64,000 nt of DNA from Polynucleobacter sp. AP-Sving-400A-A2 (GTDB taxonomy: Bacteria > Pseudomonadota > Gammaproteobacteria > Burkholderiales > Burkholderiaceae). Under the pieces are notes generated by a model. It had not been told where the DNA came from, searched no databases, and saw nothing but the letters and a program-made list of their open reading frames with translations. Below are positions 1-6,495 of the stretch, piece after piece; the stretch's first letter is position 1, and every line of letters starts with the position of its first letter. The DNA lies in contig NZ_CP061312.1 in assembly GCF_018688155.1 (NCBI RefSeq), positions 1,798,001-1,862,000 on the forward strand. The letters are read 5' to 3'. The translations under genes were made by a program, and so were the position numbers.

Positions 1-447
1 ATGGATAAAGCGTGGGCAGAGCAAGAAGTGCTACGCAAAACCCATAAGCGTCCTAAAACAAAAGAGCAAGAACAAGTACTAGGTTGGAAGACTAAGTTAG
101 AGGTGCGTATTGAGATTTATAAACAAGCAATAGTAGAGGCACAACGTGGAATGCTTGATGGCATTAGAAAGCTACAAAAGGAGCGAGAAGCGAAGGCGGC
201 AAGAATATGGTTAGACGCTGTGTTTAAGGCAGGAGAAGGTACAGATAAGTGGAGTGCAGGCAATATCGCTCTAACAAGAGCAGGTTTTAATAAATTTGGT
301 GCAAACACTAAAAAACGCGATAAAGAAGTTTGGGCAATGGAGGATACCTTGCGTAAGGAGTTTGAGAGTGGAATGAGTAAGGAAGAAAAAGAGCAGTTGG
401 AGCTACTAAAGGAACACCCAAAAGCACTAAAAAAGAAGAAAAGGTAA
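1..447 (+). CDS. Lysine/glutamate-rich hypothetical protein, possibly 5'-truncated by window edge
   Basis: I do not recognise this protein. The reading frame is already open at base 1, so the ATG there may be internal and the gene may begin further left. The 148 residues seen are very charged. A helical, coiled-coil-like stretch runs from about residue 30 to 72, and the C-terminus ends in a basic run (KKKKR). There is no signal peptide, membrane segment or obvious catalytic motif. Such basic helical proteins on mobile elements are often DNA-associated, but that is only a guess. The next gene is 200 bases downstream, across a G-poor repeat-rich stretch. Confidence 0.5.
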   Translation: MDKAWAEQEVLRKTHKRPKTKEQEQVLGWKTKLEVRIEIYKQAIVEAQRGMLDGIRKLQKEREAKAARIWLDAVFKAGEGTDKWSAGNIALTRAGFNKFGANTKKRDKEVWAMEDTLRKEFESGMSKEEKEQLELLKEHPKALKKKKR

Positions 448-530
448 GGGTTTATCAAAAAGTAGGGTTTTTTCGCTCCTATTTGCCAACTAAAAACCGT
501 GCTTTTCCTTAAACCCTATATCCCATATGC

Positions 531-640
531 CTTAAAACCAACCAAACCAACCCATCCAAGCAAACCATCAAATCCTTACCAACCAACCCAATATGCTGTA
601 ATTACCATTACCAACCAATTAAGCATCTACTTCCCAAAAC
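531..640. repeat. G-poor stretch with repeated ACCAA motifs
   Basis: This non-coding stretch is almost free of G on the + strand and is packed with ACCAA/CCAACC motifs. The 11-mer TTACCAACCAA occurs twice, at 576-586 and 608-618, 32 bases apart. The stretch lies between two + strand genes, immediately upstream of the HicA-like gene. It could be an iteron-like protein-binding region or an unstructured leader. Nothing in the sequence decides between these. Confidence 0.45.
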
Positions 641-649
641 AGGAAAATT

Positions 650-1093
650 ATGGATAAAGGTATTCAAAAATTAATTAAATTTCTTCGCAAAAAAGGATGG
701 CAAGTAGATGCTGAATTAGGCAAGCATTACAAAATTGTTATCAGCAAGGAAAACTTTAAGTCCAAAACCTTTGTTGTTTCAGCCACTTCTTCTGACGCAA
801 ATAACACTCGTATTGTTGTTGGACAGTTTAGAAAATCTCTCAAAGCAGGTGGCTTTGACACTTTAGATAACTATCACAGTTACTTTATTACAGAATACGA
901 ATTTGATGATGTTTTGGAAGCTATTGCAGAGCGTTTAACAAATATTGCTGATGCAGGTGGCACTTACGAAGAAGCTACAGGACATATGGAGATTTTCAAA
1001 GAGTTATTAAATGTTGCAGGAGATGACTTTTTCACTGACGACGAAAATGCAATTAATGAATGGGTTCACTTTAGAAAAAGAAAAAGTAATTGA
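650..1093 (+). CDS. HicA-like-fold hypothetical protein, first gene of a three-gene unit
   Basis: The 147-residue protein starts with a segment resembling the small dsRBD-like HicA mRNA-interferase fold: a helix (KLIKFLRKKGW), a Gly-Lys-His-Tyr-Lys turn at about residues 24-28 where HicA has its catalytic histidine, then a strand and a second helix (VVGQFRKSLK). This is a visual resemblance only. The C-terminal 80 residues are acidic and unlike HicA. An AGGA ribosome site sits 7 bases before the ATG. The stop overlaps the start of the next gene (TTGA), which suggests translational coupling. No HicB-like antitoxin is seen next to it. The function is unknown; an RNA-acting or defence role is possible. 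Confidence 0.6.
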   Translation: MDKGIQKLIKFLRKKGWQVDAELGKHYKIVISKENFKSKTFVVSATSSDANNTRIVVGQFRKSLKAGGFDTLDNYHSYFITEYEFDDVLEAIAERLTNIADAGGTYEEATGHMEIFKELLNVAGDDFFTDDENAINEWVHFRKRKSN

Positions 1094-1563
1094 AGTTAGA
1101 GTTTGATAAAAGTGAAATAAGCGTAAGTGCATTGCTTGGTTGCTTTTCTATTCCAAGTAATGCAGAGTATTTAATGACTGAGATTGGTATAGCAATGAAC
1201 TTTTATCAAAACTTTGCTGTTGATAAAAGTTTAGTTAACCCTTATCAACTACAAGCACACGATAACAATAGAACACATACGATTTTTTCAATGTTTACTA
1301 ATGCTAATCAAAGGCAATTTATTAAAAACCATATTCCGTCTGCAATGCTAGAGGTAAAGAATACAAAAGAGTTCACAAAGGGTTGGGAATTAATATGCGA
1401 GTTTATTTGCTCCCAATTTAATAATGTGCCAATCACGCTTAATATTAAATTCAACATAGCAAAGAATGATTTTGATATCGTATCAGTATCAGCTGAAAGT
1501 AAATTACTGACTAAAAATGATTTGCTTAGCATTCCTTTAATTCTTATGCTGATTCAACCATAA
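1090..1563 (+). CDS. Hypothetical protein, second gene of three-gene unit
   Basis: I do not recognise this 157-residue protein. It starts at TTG, overlapping the stop of the preceding gene by 4 bases, so its translation probably depends on that gene. It has no signal peptide. Mixed alpha/beta composition and a hydrophobic C-terminal tail (LLSIPLILMLIQP) are visible, and the tail is too short to be a confident membrane anchor. A + strand gene with its own ribosome site follows 32 bases later. Coupling suggests it works with the HicA-like protein, perhaps as its partner or antidote, but no family evidence supports this. Confidence 0.55.
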   Translation: MKLEFDKSEISVSALLGCFSIPSNAEYLMTEIGIAMNFYQNFAVDKSLVNPYQLQAHDNNRTHTIFSMFTNANQRQFIKNHIPSAMLEVKNTKEFTKGWELICEFICSQFNNVPITLNIKFNIAKNDFDIVSVSAESKLLTKNDLLSIPLILMLIQP

Positions 1564-1595
1564 CAATCGCAACTCAAAATAACGAAGGGTATTAA

Positions 1596-1979
1596 GTGGA
1601 TAACAAAGATAAATTAGGAATTGCAATACTCTTCTGCAAAGAAACAACTGAGATTAATTTGGATACAGTTCAAAGTTGGTTTGAAGCAAAGTTTGTGGAT
1701 AGGATAAATCCTGTGAAAGAAGAAATACCTGACTTTGGCTTCATCAGTCAATTGGCAGATGCAAGATACTTTGATGCCATTGAAGAAATTAAAGATGTAA
1801 ATAGCCTAGTTGCTGTTATTGCGTCTAAACCTACGGGCTTTTTGCTTGCAAAGACTAGTGGATTATTCACTGACTATTTTTTTATCACAGAAGATGAGCA
1901 GGTTGAAAGACTAAAAAAATGGAATGATGAAGGTGATAATTTACTAAAGTTTATTGATAGTTTGCGTTACCTAAAATAA
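1596..1979 (+). CDS. Hypothetical acidic protein, third gene of three-gene unit
   Basis: This is an unrecognised 127-residue acidic protein. It starts at GTG with GAAGGG 6 bases upstream, a good ribosome site that fixes the start. It has no signal peptide or membrane segment. The order of predicted strands and helices suggests a small globular alpha/beta fold. It is the last gene of the rightward unit that begins with the HicA-like gene. Its stop lies only 2 bases from the stop of the convergent zinc-ribbon gene, so there is no room for a separate terminator between them. Confidence 0.55.
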   Translation: MDNKDKLGIAILFCKETTEINLDTVQSWFEAKFVDRINPVKEEIPDFGFISQLADARYFDAIEEIKDVNSLVAVIASKPTGFLLAKTSGLFTDYFFITEDEQVERLKKWNDEGDNLLKFIDSLRYLK

Positions 1980-1981
1980 AA

Positions 1982-2260
1982 CTACTCTTCATCTATTTCA
2001 AATATGTCGTTAAATTTGGATTTCTCAATTACATAATTTGTTTTGCCATAAACAGATTGGAAGTCCCCTAGTTGGCTTTGCTTAAGCTTAACTGTTCTTT
2101 GGCACTTAGAACACTTGCCCCTGTAAATTCTTTTTGCTTCATCTGCAAGTGCCAATACAAACTCATTAATTGTGAATGTAAAGTGCTGTCCACAATCAGA
2201 AAGTGGGCAAGCCACTTTCTTTTTCATATTTTCTAACTTTTGAATTTGTTGCTTGTTCAT
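1982..2260 (-). CDS. Small zinc-ribbon protein
   Basis: This 92-residue protein has two cysteine pairs, C18/C23 (CPLSDC) and C50/C53 (CSKC), spaced as in a zinc ribbon that holds one Zn2+. A helical lysine-rich N-terminus precedes them. Such small ribbons bind nucleic acid or proteins, but the actual role is unknown. It is transcribed in the same direction as the small recombinase upstream of it. Its ribosome site (AAGG at 2271-2274) lies inside one arm of a long palindrome, so translation may be controlled by RNA folding. It is cytoplasmic, with no signal peptide. Confidence 0.55.
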   Translation of the reverse strand: MNKQQIQKLENMKKKVACPLSDCGQHFTFTINEFVLALADEAKRIYRGKCSKCQRTVKLKQSQLGDFQSVYGKTNYVIEKSKFNDIFEIDEE

Positions 2261-2263
2261 TTT

Positions 2264-2313
2264 TGATTACCTTAATCAATATTGACTTCAGAAGTCTCAT
2301 ATTAAGGTAATCA
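2264..2313 (-). promoter_or_regulatory. 50-bp nested palindrome covering the ribosome site of the zinc-ribbon gene
   Basis: The outer arms are a perfect 13-bp inverted repeat, TGATTACCTTAAT (2264-2276) and ATTAAGGTAATCA (2301-2313). Inside is a second perfect hairpin, GACTTC-A-GAAGTC (2284-2296). Reading leftward, the structure follows the recombinase stop by about 5 bases and ends 3 bases before the ATG of the zinc-ribbon gene, hiding its AAGG. There is no T-run, so it is not a standard terminator. It could sequester the ribosome site, bind a protein, or be a recombination site for the adjacent recombinase. Confidence 0.65.
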
Positions 2314-2318
2314 GTGCG

Positions 2319-2984
2319 TTATGCCAACTCAACAGCCTTACGCTTCATATCGTCATTAACGTCTATGTAGCATTGTGTAGTGCTGATGTTCTTGTGTCCT
2401 GCTAAGCTCATTAGCACACGTACACTCACCCCTTGTGTAGCTAAATTCGTAATAAACGTTCTGCGTCCACTATGGCTACTTGCTCCATCTACACCTGCCC
2501 TTTTGTAGAGGTAGTGGAAAAACTGAGTAAGCGTATTGGGTGTAAATCCGTCGCTATCTCGTTTTTGACTGTAAAAGAACTTAACAGTTGGGGTGCGTGG
2601 TTTGTACACAGCAATGTACTTTTCAAACTCTTTACGTAGCTTGTCATTTACAAATACTGTCCTTGCTTCATTTGTTTTGGTGTTTTTAGCACTTAAGCGA
2701 ATTTCATTCTTAACTGTGCCATCTGCGTTTACAACGTCCAAATATCGAAGGGACGAAACTTCCCCTACACGCATTCCACTTAAAAACGTTGTGTACAGCA
2801 AACAACGATTACGTGTGCTGTGCTTGCGTGTAGCCGTGTAATCTAAAACTTTACGTAATTCGTTTTGATTAAGAGTTTTTGCTTGCTTAGCCATAGTTTT
2901 CTTCCCCAAATAAAGGTTTGCTATAGCTATATGTTGTTTTCTTTGTTTAATTTTTCCTACCTCTTTTTGCCAATAATTAGTCAT
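2319..2984 (-). CDS. Single-domain tyrosine recombinase
   Basis: The catalytic domain of the phage integrase/XerC family is complete: Arg72 in LSGMRVGEV, His171-x-x-Arg174 in SSHSGRRTF, His197 in LAGHKNIS and the nucleophile Tyr206. The protein is only 221 residues and lacks the usual N-terminal core-binding domain, like the FimB/FimE invertase type. Two starts have good ribosome sites: ATG at 2984 (GGAGG, 8-base spacing) and ATG at 2894 (GGGGAAG). The first is used here. It would cut and join DNA at a specific site. Whether it acts on the element, inverts DNA, or works on the palindrome just downstream is unknown. The larger integrase near the tRNA is the likelier integration enzyme. Confidence 0.85.
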   Translation of the reverse strand: MTNYWQKEVGKIKQRKQHIAIANLYLGKKTMAKQAKTLNQNELRKVLDYTATRKHSTRNRCLLYTTFLSGMRVGEVSSLRYLDVVNADGTVKNEIRLSAKNTKTNEARTVFVNDKLRKEFEKYIAVYKPRTPTVKFFYSQKRDSDGFTPNTLTQFFHYLYKRAGVDGASSHSGRRTFITNLATQGVSVRVLMSLAGHKNISTTQCYIDVNDDMKRKAVELA

Positions 2985-3040
2985 TTATAAAACCTCCATT
3001 TTTTTATGCTTAAAGTGCGAAATTCGCTGTTTTTGTACCA

Positions 3041-3072
3041 AAACCAAAGCTCTTAACTAAAACCTTTGGTTT
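3041..3072. other. 9-bp stem-loop upstream of the recombinase gene
   Basis: AAACCAAAG (3041-3049) and CTTTGGTTT (3064-3072) form a perfect 9-bp inverted repeat with a 14-base loop. It lies in the 233-base gap between two leftward genes, so it could be a weak terminator for the upstream gene or an operator in front of the recombinase. Nothing else was recognised in the gap. Confidence 0.4.
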
Positions 3073-3217
3073 CTTATTTAGCTGTTTTTGTCGTCTAAAT
3101 CCCACAGAATTTGGAAGACTTGCGTATAGCGTCTACACGCTGTTTGAATGCTTCTCAGCTGTGTTGATATTCAGCGTGGTGTTTGATGTGCTTTTAGCGT
3201 GGATTTGAGTTACTTTT

Positions 3218-3793
3218 TTAAATTAAAGCTAATACTTGTTTTTCGTATTCTTCTATAAAGGTTAAAAAAGAGCTGTTTGTTATTTCCATTTGCTCTGTAT
3301 TTTCTCTAAAAGCATTAATGATATTTTTTTGAAAGTCTTGCCATTTAGCAGAATCTAAAATCTCTTCTTGCTTGCTGAGTTGTGGGAATGTGGCTCCAAC
3401 CAAAATAATTATTTCATCATTAGTCAATCCCTTTAACCACTTTAATGTTTCTGCTTTAGTTGCGGATTCGTCAAACCAGTGTGCATATAAAAGCAACTGT
3501 TTGGTTTGATTGTCTTTTTTTTCCACAAAGCAATCTTTTACTAACATTTGTCTGATTAGATGGTTTTTTTCATTTAGCAGACACTTCTTCACTAACTCTC
3601 TAAAATGAACCTCGTCGCAAGGTGCCCCATTCCTTCGTGCAGAAGATAAATCGAATGTACGTGGTGGCAGGCTATCCCAACAGTAGCAAATCCCTTTAAT
3701 AAACTCGTCCTCCAACTCTCTCTCACTATGTAAGTGATGCGTAATTGGCATACCCTCGTAGTCTATAAATTCAGTGAGTTTGGTAAATTTCAT
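3218..3793 (-). CDS. Hypothetical protein
   Basis: I do not recognise this 191-residue protein. It is mainly helical and soluble, with several cysteines (GICYCWD, VKKCLLN, KDCFVEK) that are not spaced as an obvious metal site. It has no signal peptide or membrane segment. No clear Shine-Dalgarno precedes the ATG at 3793, so the start is uncertain. It is transcribed leftward between the Rep-like gene and the recombinase. A 38-base palindrome lies 80 bases upstream of its start. Confidence 0.5.
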   Translation of the reverse strand: MKFTKLTEFIDYEGMPITHHLHSERELEDEFIKGICYCWDSLPPRTFDLSSARRNGAPCDEVHFRELVKKCLLNEKNHLIRQMLVKDCFVEKKDNQTKQLLLYAHWFDESATKAETLKWLKGLTNDEIIILVGATFPQLSKQEEILDSAKWQDFQKNIINAFRENTEQMEITNSSFLTFIEEYEKQVLALI

Positions 3794-3873
3794 ATTCAGT
3801 TCATATTATTCATTGTGTATTCATATGTTAACTAAGTATGAATGTCTCAGCAATTACATTTTTTATCCAAAGC

Positions 3874-3911
3874 TATATAACTACCCATTGCGTCCAATGC
3901 GTAGTTATATA
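3874..3911. repeat. 38-base near-perfect palindrome beside the Rep-like gene
   Basis: TATATAACTAC (3874-3884) pairs with GTAGTTATATA (3901-3911). Inside, after one C/C mismatch, CATTG (3886-3890) pairs with CAATG (3895-3899) around a CGTC loop. That gives 16 paired bases of 17. It begins 14 bases after the stop of the Rep-like gene and has no T-run on either side. Candidates are a replication or nicking hairpin for that protein, a protein-binding site or a factor-assisted terminator. Confidence 0.6.
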
Positions 3912-3925
3912 AACCAAACGCAACT

Positions 3926-4450
3926 TCAGTCAGCGTTTAGTGCGTTATAGGGTATTTGAGTATTTTCAAAATCCCAACAACTTAAGTTTCCAATTTGCGT
4001 TTCTTTAGTACCGTAATGTAAAAGGTGTGATTGAGTGTTAGCTAACGGTTCTGTGATGTAGATGTTGTCTGATTGATGTGCCTTAATGTGCCAACAGTAT
4101 GTCCATAATTCTTTTATGTCCTCTGTTGTGAGTATTTTTGGTATGTTGCCTAAATAGATGTTGTAGTGAAGTGTAAGTGTGGGTGATGCTTTATTAGTAG
4201 TGCCTTCAAGCGTAGGGATTAATAGTGGTTGATAAGTGAGTGGTTTACGTTTTGCTCCGTTTCCATAAAGTTCTTTATTAAAACAATTTCGTGCGTGTCG
4301 CAAATCTTTACCTAAATTTACCTTCATTTGCTCTATGTCATTTGGGAGCTTGTGATAAGGACGATAGTAACTATGGGCAACAACATAATGGGTTACGTGC
4401 TTTGCTTGCTTGTCTAAAAAACTACGGATGGTGTTTGCTGTTATTCGCAT
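3926..4450 (-). CDS. Hypothetical protein, possibly a HUH-type replication initiator
   Basis: The 174-residue protein has a basic N-terminal half and a motif LHYNIYLGN (His95) that resembles the histidine strand (motif 2) of HUH endonucleases. It is followed by YGTKE (Tyr146, Lys149), which has the spacing of the YxxK catalytic motif 3. Only one of the two usual metal histidines is evident, so the match is weak. If right, it would nick DNA and start rolling-circle replication of the element. The long palindrome just after its stop codon would be a natural target. It is divergent from the DUF6641-like gene across 136 bases. Confidence 0.55.
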   Translation of the reverse strand: MRITANTIRSFLDKQAKHVTHYVVAHSYYRPYHKLPNDIEQMKVNLGKDLRHARNCFNKELYGNGAKRKPLTYQPLLIPTLEGTTNKASPTLTLHYNIYLGNIPKILTTEDIKELWTYCWHIKAHQSDNIYITEPLANTQSHLLHYGTKETQIGNLSCWDFENTQIPYNALNAD

Positions 4451-4586
4451 ACGTTTATTTATGCGATACCAAATAAAACCAATATATTTTTAATGAATCG
4501 TTTGGTTTATGTAGGCAAATAGAGGTTGCCCATATCGTTTTTTTGGTACTAAATTAACTGTGCCCATTAACTTATAGGAGAACAAT

Positions 4587-5030
4587 ATGAGCACATTAAA
4601 CAGTCTTAAATTAGTTGTTAGCAAAAAACATCAATCAGTCGCACCAATCGTTATGCGTCGCAATAAGTTATGTGCCAAGCTACACGAACAAATTGAACTT
4701 TGTGAAGCTCAAAAAACAGGTAATACCTTCGCACCAAAAAAACTAAAGAATTACACAAACAAGCAAACAGGCGAGCGTATGACTGTTGAGACAGTTAAGC
4801 GTGTGCGTGAATGGTTTTGGATAGGTGATACAGGAAAGATTAATTTGGCAATAAAGTATGGTGCTAAAACGCTACCCCTTAATAAAAAAGGTGCTAACGC
4901 AATTGAGCTTGCCAATGGTGATGAACTTATTGCGACGCTTAAATCGCTTAAGGTTGCCGTGTTGAATGGTGAGCTTGACGATGCCATCAACGATATGAGT
5001 TTGGCAACAAGACAAGCATTTGGCAAATAA
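4587..5030 (+). CDS. DUF6641-like protein
   Basis: The N-terminus (MSTLNSLKLV) and the internal RRNKL, KRVREWFW, NLAIKYGAK and ELIATLKSLK segments match my memory of the DUF6641 family. That family is common on integrative elements and near phage-like genes and has no known function. The length, 147 residues, fits. The protein is basic, soluble and has no signal peptide. A strong AGGAG ribosome site lies 7 bases before the ATG. The next small gene follows after 8 bases, so the two are one transcription unit. A role in element replication or maintenance is inference only. Confidence 0.65.
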   Translation: MSTLNSLKLVVSKKHQSVAPIVMRRNKLCAKLHEQIELCEAQKTGNTFAPKKLKNYTNKQTGERMTVETVKRVREWFWIGDTGKINLAIKYGAKTLPLNKKGANAIELANGDELIATLKSLKVAVLNGELDDAINDMSLATRQAFGK

Positions 5031-5038
5031 ATACTTGT

Positions 5039-5344
5039 ATGAACAAGTATGTAGCAAGTGTGCGTGTTAAAGGACAATTAGTTAAAACGATGGTTTTTGC
5101 TGATAGTCAATTACACGCACGACTACTACTTCAATATCAATTTGGCTTTAACAATCTTGCGTCAACACCTACCCAAGTTAGTGAAGCTATTCAACCAATT
5201 AAACCCTTAACCCCACAGCAATCTCGTATAGATGGACTGAAGCGTCAAAAAGAAACAGTCACCAAACAACTAAAGGCTGAGCGAGATAGGCAGAAAATTG
5301 CTAAGGCACAAAAAAGCCTTAATACTGCTCTACACTCACAGTAG
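5039..5344 (+). CDS. Small basic protein paired with the DUF6641-like gene
   Basis: This is a 101-residue unrecognised protein. The first 50 residues are beta-rich (KYVASVRVKGQ, then ADSQLHARLLLQYQFG). The last 45 form a basic, probably helical tail rich in Lys, Arg and Gln. It has no signal peptide. It starts 8 bases after the DUF6641-like stop. I recall similar short proteins beside DUF6641 genes on other elements, but cannot confirm this here. The shape, a small domain plus basic helix, suggests nucleic-acid binding. Confidence 0.55.
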   Translation: MNKYVASVRVKGQLVKTMVFADSQLHARLLLQYQFGFNNLASTPTQVSEAIQPIKPLTPQQSRIDGLKRQKETVTKQLKAERDRQKIAKAQKSLNTALHSQ

Positions 5345-5391
5345 CATTACTACTAAGGTAATTTTTGTCTAAATTCCGTATCATCTACGCT

Positions 5392-5835
5392 ATGGAACAG
5401 AAAGAAAGAATTATTAAGAAGTATGCGAGCAGAAGGTTATATGACACCTTTGACAGCGAATATATTGCTTTCAAAGAGCTTCAAAATCTTATTACTAATG
5501 GCATACCCCTCAAAATAATTGATGCCAAAACCAAAGAAGATGTGACTCACTCTGTAATTGTCAGTCTTGTCTTAGAAAATACAGACTTGCTTAGTCAATT
5601 CTCTGATGAATTTCTTAAAAATGTTATTAGTCTTTATGGAAAAGGGCAACAACAGCGAGAATTGTTTGGGGTATATTTTCAACAATCTTTGATGGTATTA
5701 ATTAATACCCAAAGTAAATTCACTGACTCTGCAAATGTTGATGCTTTGGCTTATGTCACAGAGTTAGGTAAACAACATCAAAAGTTAAGTGAAAATTTTA
5801 TGAATGAACTTTTGAAGCTTGGCAAACAAACTTAG
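5392..5835 (+). CDS. PhaR-like regulator (polyhydroxyalkanoate synthesis repressor family)
   Basis: The N-terminus IIKKYASRRLYDT followed by a YI-F-KELQNLI helix and VIDAKTKEDVTHSVI is the hallmark of the PHB accumulation regulator DNA-binding domain. The rest matches its C-terminal half in length. PhaR proteins bind both DNA and PHB granules and repress phasin genes. Finding one on a mobile element is unusual. It may have been recruited as the element's own regulator. ATG at 5392 is chosen; a TTG at 5365 with AAGGT upstream would add nine residues. Its 3' end overlaps the convergent gene by 51 bases. Confidence 0.75.
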   Translation: MEQKERIIKKYASRRLYDTFDSEYIAFKELQNLITNGIPLKIIDAKTKEDVTHSVIVSLVLENTDLLSQFSDEFLKNVISLYGKGQQQRELFGVYFQQSLMVLINTQSKFTDSANVDALAYVTELGKQHQKLSENFMNELLKLGKQT

Positions 5836-6108
5836 TTTGGGTTTAGAGCGAGCACGAGCACCTAATGAACCATTGTGTCTTAAGTAAGTGTCCCACTTGT
5901 CTTGCTCCTCTTCTGCTTGCTTAATCTCTTCTTCAGTTCTTTCTCTGTAAAACCATTTTCTATAATCTTCAATATTTTCAGGTTGCCTACCTGCTTTTAT
6001 TTCATACTCTTTATGAACCTCGTAACACTCCATAAAGAATTTTTCATCTTCCCCTTCAAATACATCAGCAAGGAAGTCTTTAGGCATTGGGTGCTCTTGC
6101 TCTGCCAT
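5785..6108 (-). CDS. Hypothetical acidic helical protein
   Basis: This 107-residue protein is not recognised. It is acidic and helical over residues 1-80 and then basic with an amphipathic tail (LFAKLQKFIHKIF). There is no signal peptide. It starts 2 bases after the stop of the repeat-bearing secreted protein, so the two form a leftward pair. The 51-base convergent overlap with the PhaR-like gene is longer than usual and hints that one of the two 3' ends was rearranged or that antisense transcripts matter here. Confidence 0.5.
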   Translation of the reverse strand: MAEQEHPMPKDFLADVFEGEDEKFFMECYEVHKEYEIKAGRQPENIEDYRKWFYRERTEEEIKQAEEEQDKWDTYLRHNGSLGARARSKPKLSLFAKLQKFIHKIFT

Positions 6109-6110
6109 AC

Positions 6111-6437
6111 TTACATACCTCTTGGGCTACTTGGAAATAATGGACTCGTTGGAAATGTAGGTGCTGATGGTACATTCATTGGTGCTTGTTGAAATTGCTG
6201 TATGGGTTGTGGTGATTGTGCTGTCCCCACAGGCATTCCATTAGCGTTGGAATAGTAAGTAGTGTTGCCACTTTGCTGTGCTGTGCCTACAGGCATCCCA
6301 TTGGCATTGGAGTAGTAGGTGGTGTTTCCACTTCTTTGTGCTGTGCCTAATGGCATCCCATTAGCATCTGAGTAGTAAGTAGTTTGAGCAATAGAGACTG
6401 TTGAAACCAATGTTAGCAACATAAAAATATATTTCAT
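6111..6437 (-). CDS. Exported protein with three 20-residue tandem repeats
   Basis: The protein begins with a clear Sec signal peptide (MKYIFMLLTLVSTVSIAQ, cleavage likely after about residue 17). It then carries three near-identical copies of a 20-residue unit of the type TTYYSNANGMPVGTAQQSGN, and ends in a Pro/Gln-rich tail. The repeat DNA is conserved with a 60-base period. The Tyr/Asn/Gly pattern suggests a short beta-hairpin per unit. The function is unknown; a periplasmic or surface-exposed role is likely. AAAGGAG 6 bases before the ATG is a strong ribosome site. It heads a two-gene leftward unit just downstream of the integrase. Confidence 0.65.
   Translation of the reverse strand: MKYIFMLLTLVSTVSIAQTTYYSDANGMPLGTAQRSGNTTYYSNANGMPVGTAQQSGNTTYYSNANGMPVGTAQSPQPIQQFQQAPMNVPSAPTFPTSPLFPSSPRGM
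6218..6385 (-). repeat. 60-bp tandem repeat, about 2.8 copies
   Basis: Copies begin at 6218, 6278 and 6338 with the recurring start GTGCTGTGCC (+ strand). The period is exactly 60 bases, so repeat number can change without breaking the reading frame of the exported protein it encodes. The copies differ mostly at third codon positions. Confidence 0.75.
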
Positions 6438-6495
6438 TACGCACTCCTTTAATGTATTGCCTTTTGTTTATCTTAGCCTAAGCCTTAGCAATAAG

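Noticed and set aside
117-458. 113-codon open frame on the - strand
   Set aside because: It is antisense to the Lys/Glu-rich gene at 1-447; the Ser/Phe/Leu-rich product is the expected mirror of that codon use.
2264-2313. Integron attC site
   Set aside because: The palindrome lacks the GTTRRRY/RYYYAAC core boxes, and the recombinase lacks the features of an integron integrase.
3874-3911. Classic rho-independent terminator
   Set aside because: The stem is A+T-rich and no T-run follows on either strand; factor-assisted termination remains possible.
6218-6385. CRISPR array
   Set aside because: The 60-base repeats are contiguous, without spacers, and encode in-frame protein repeats.
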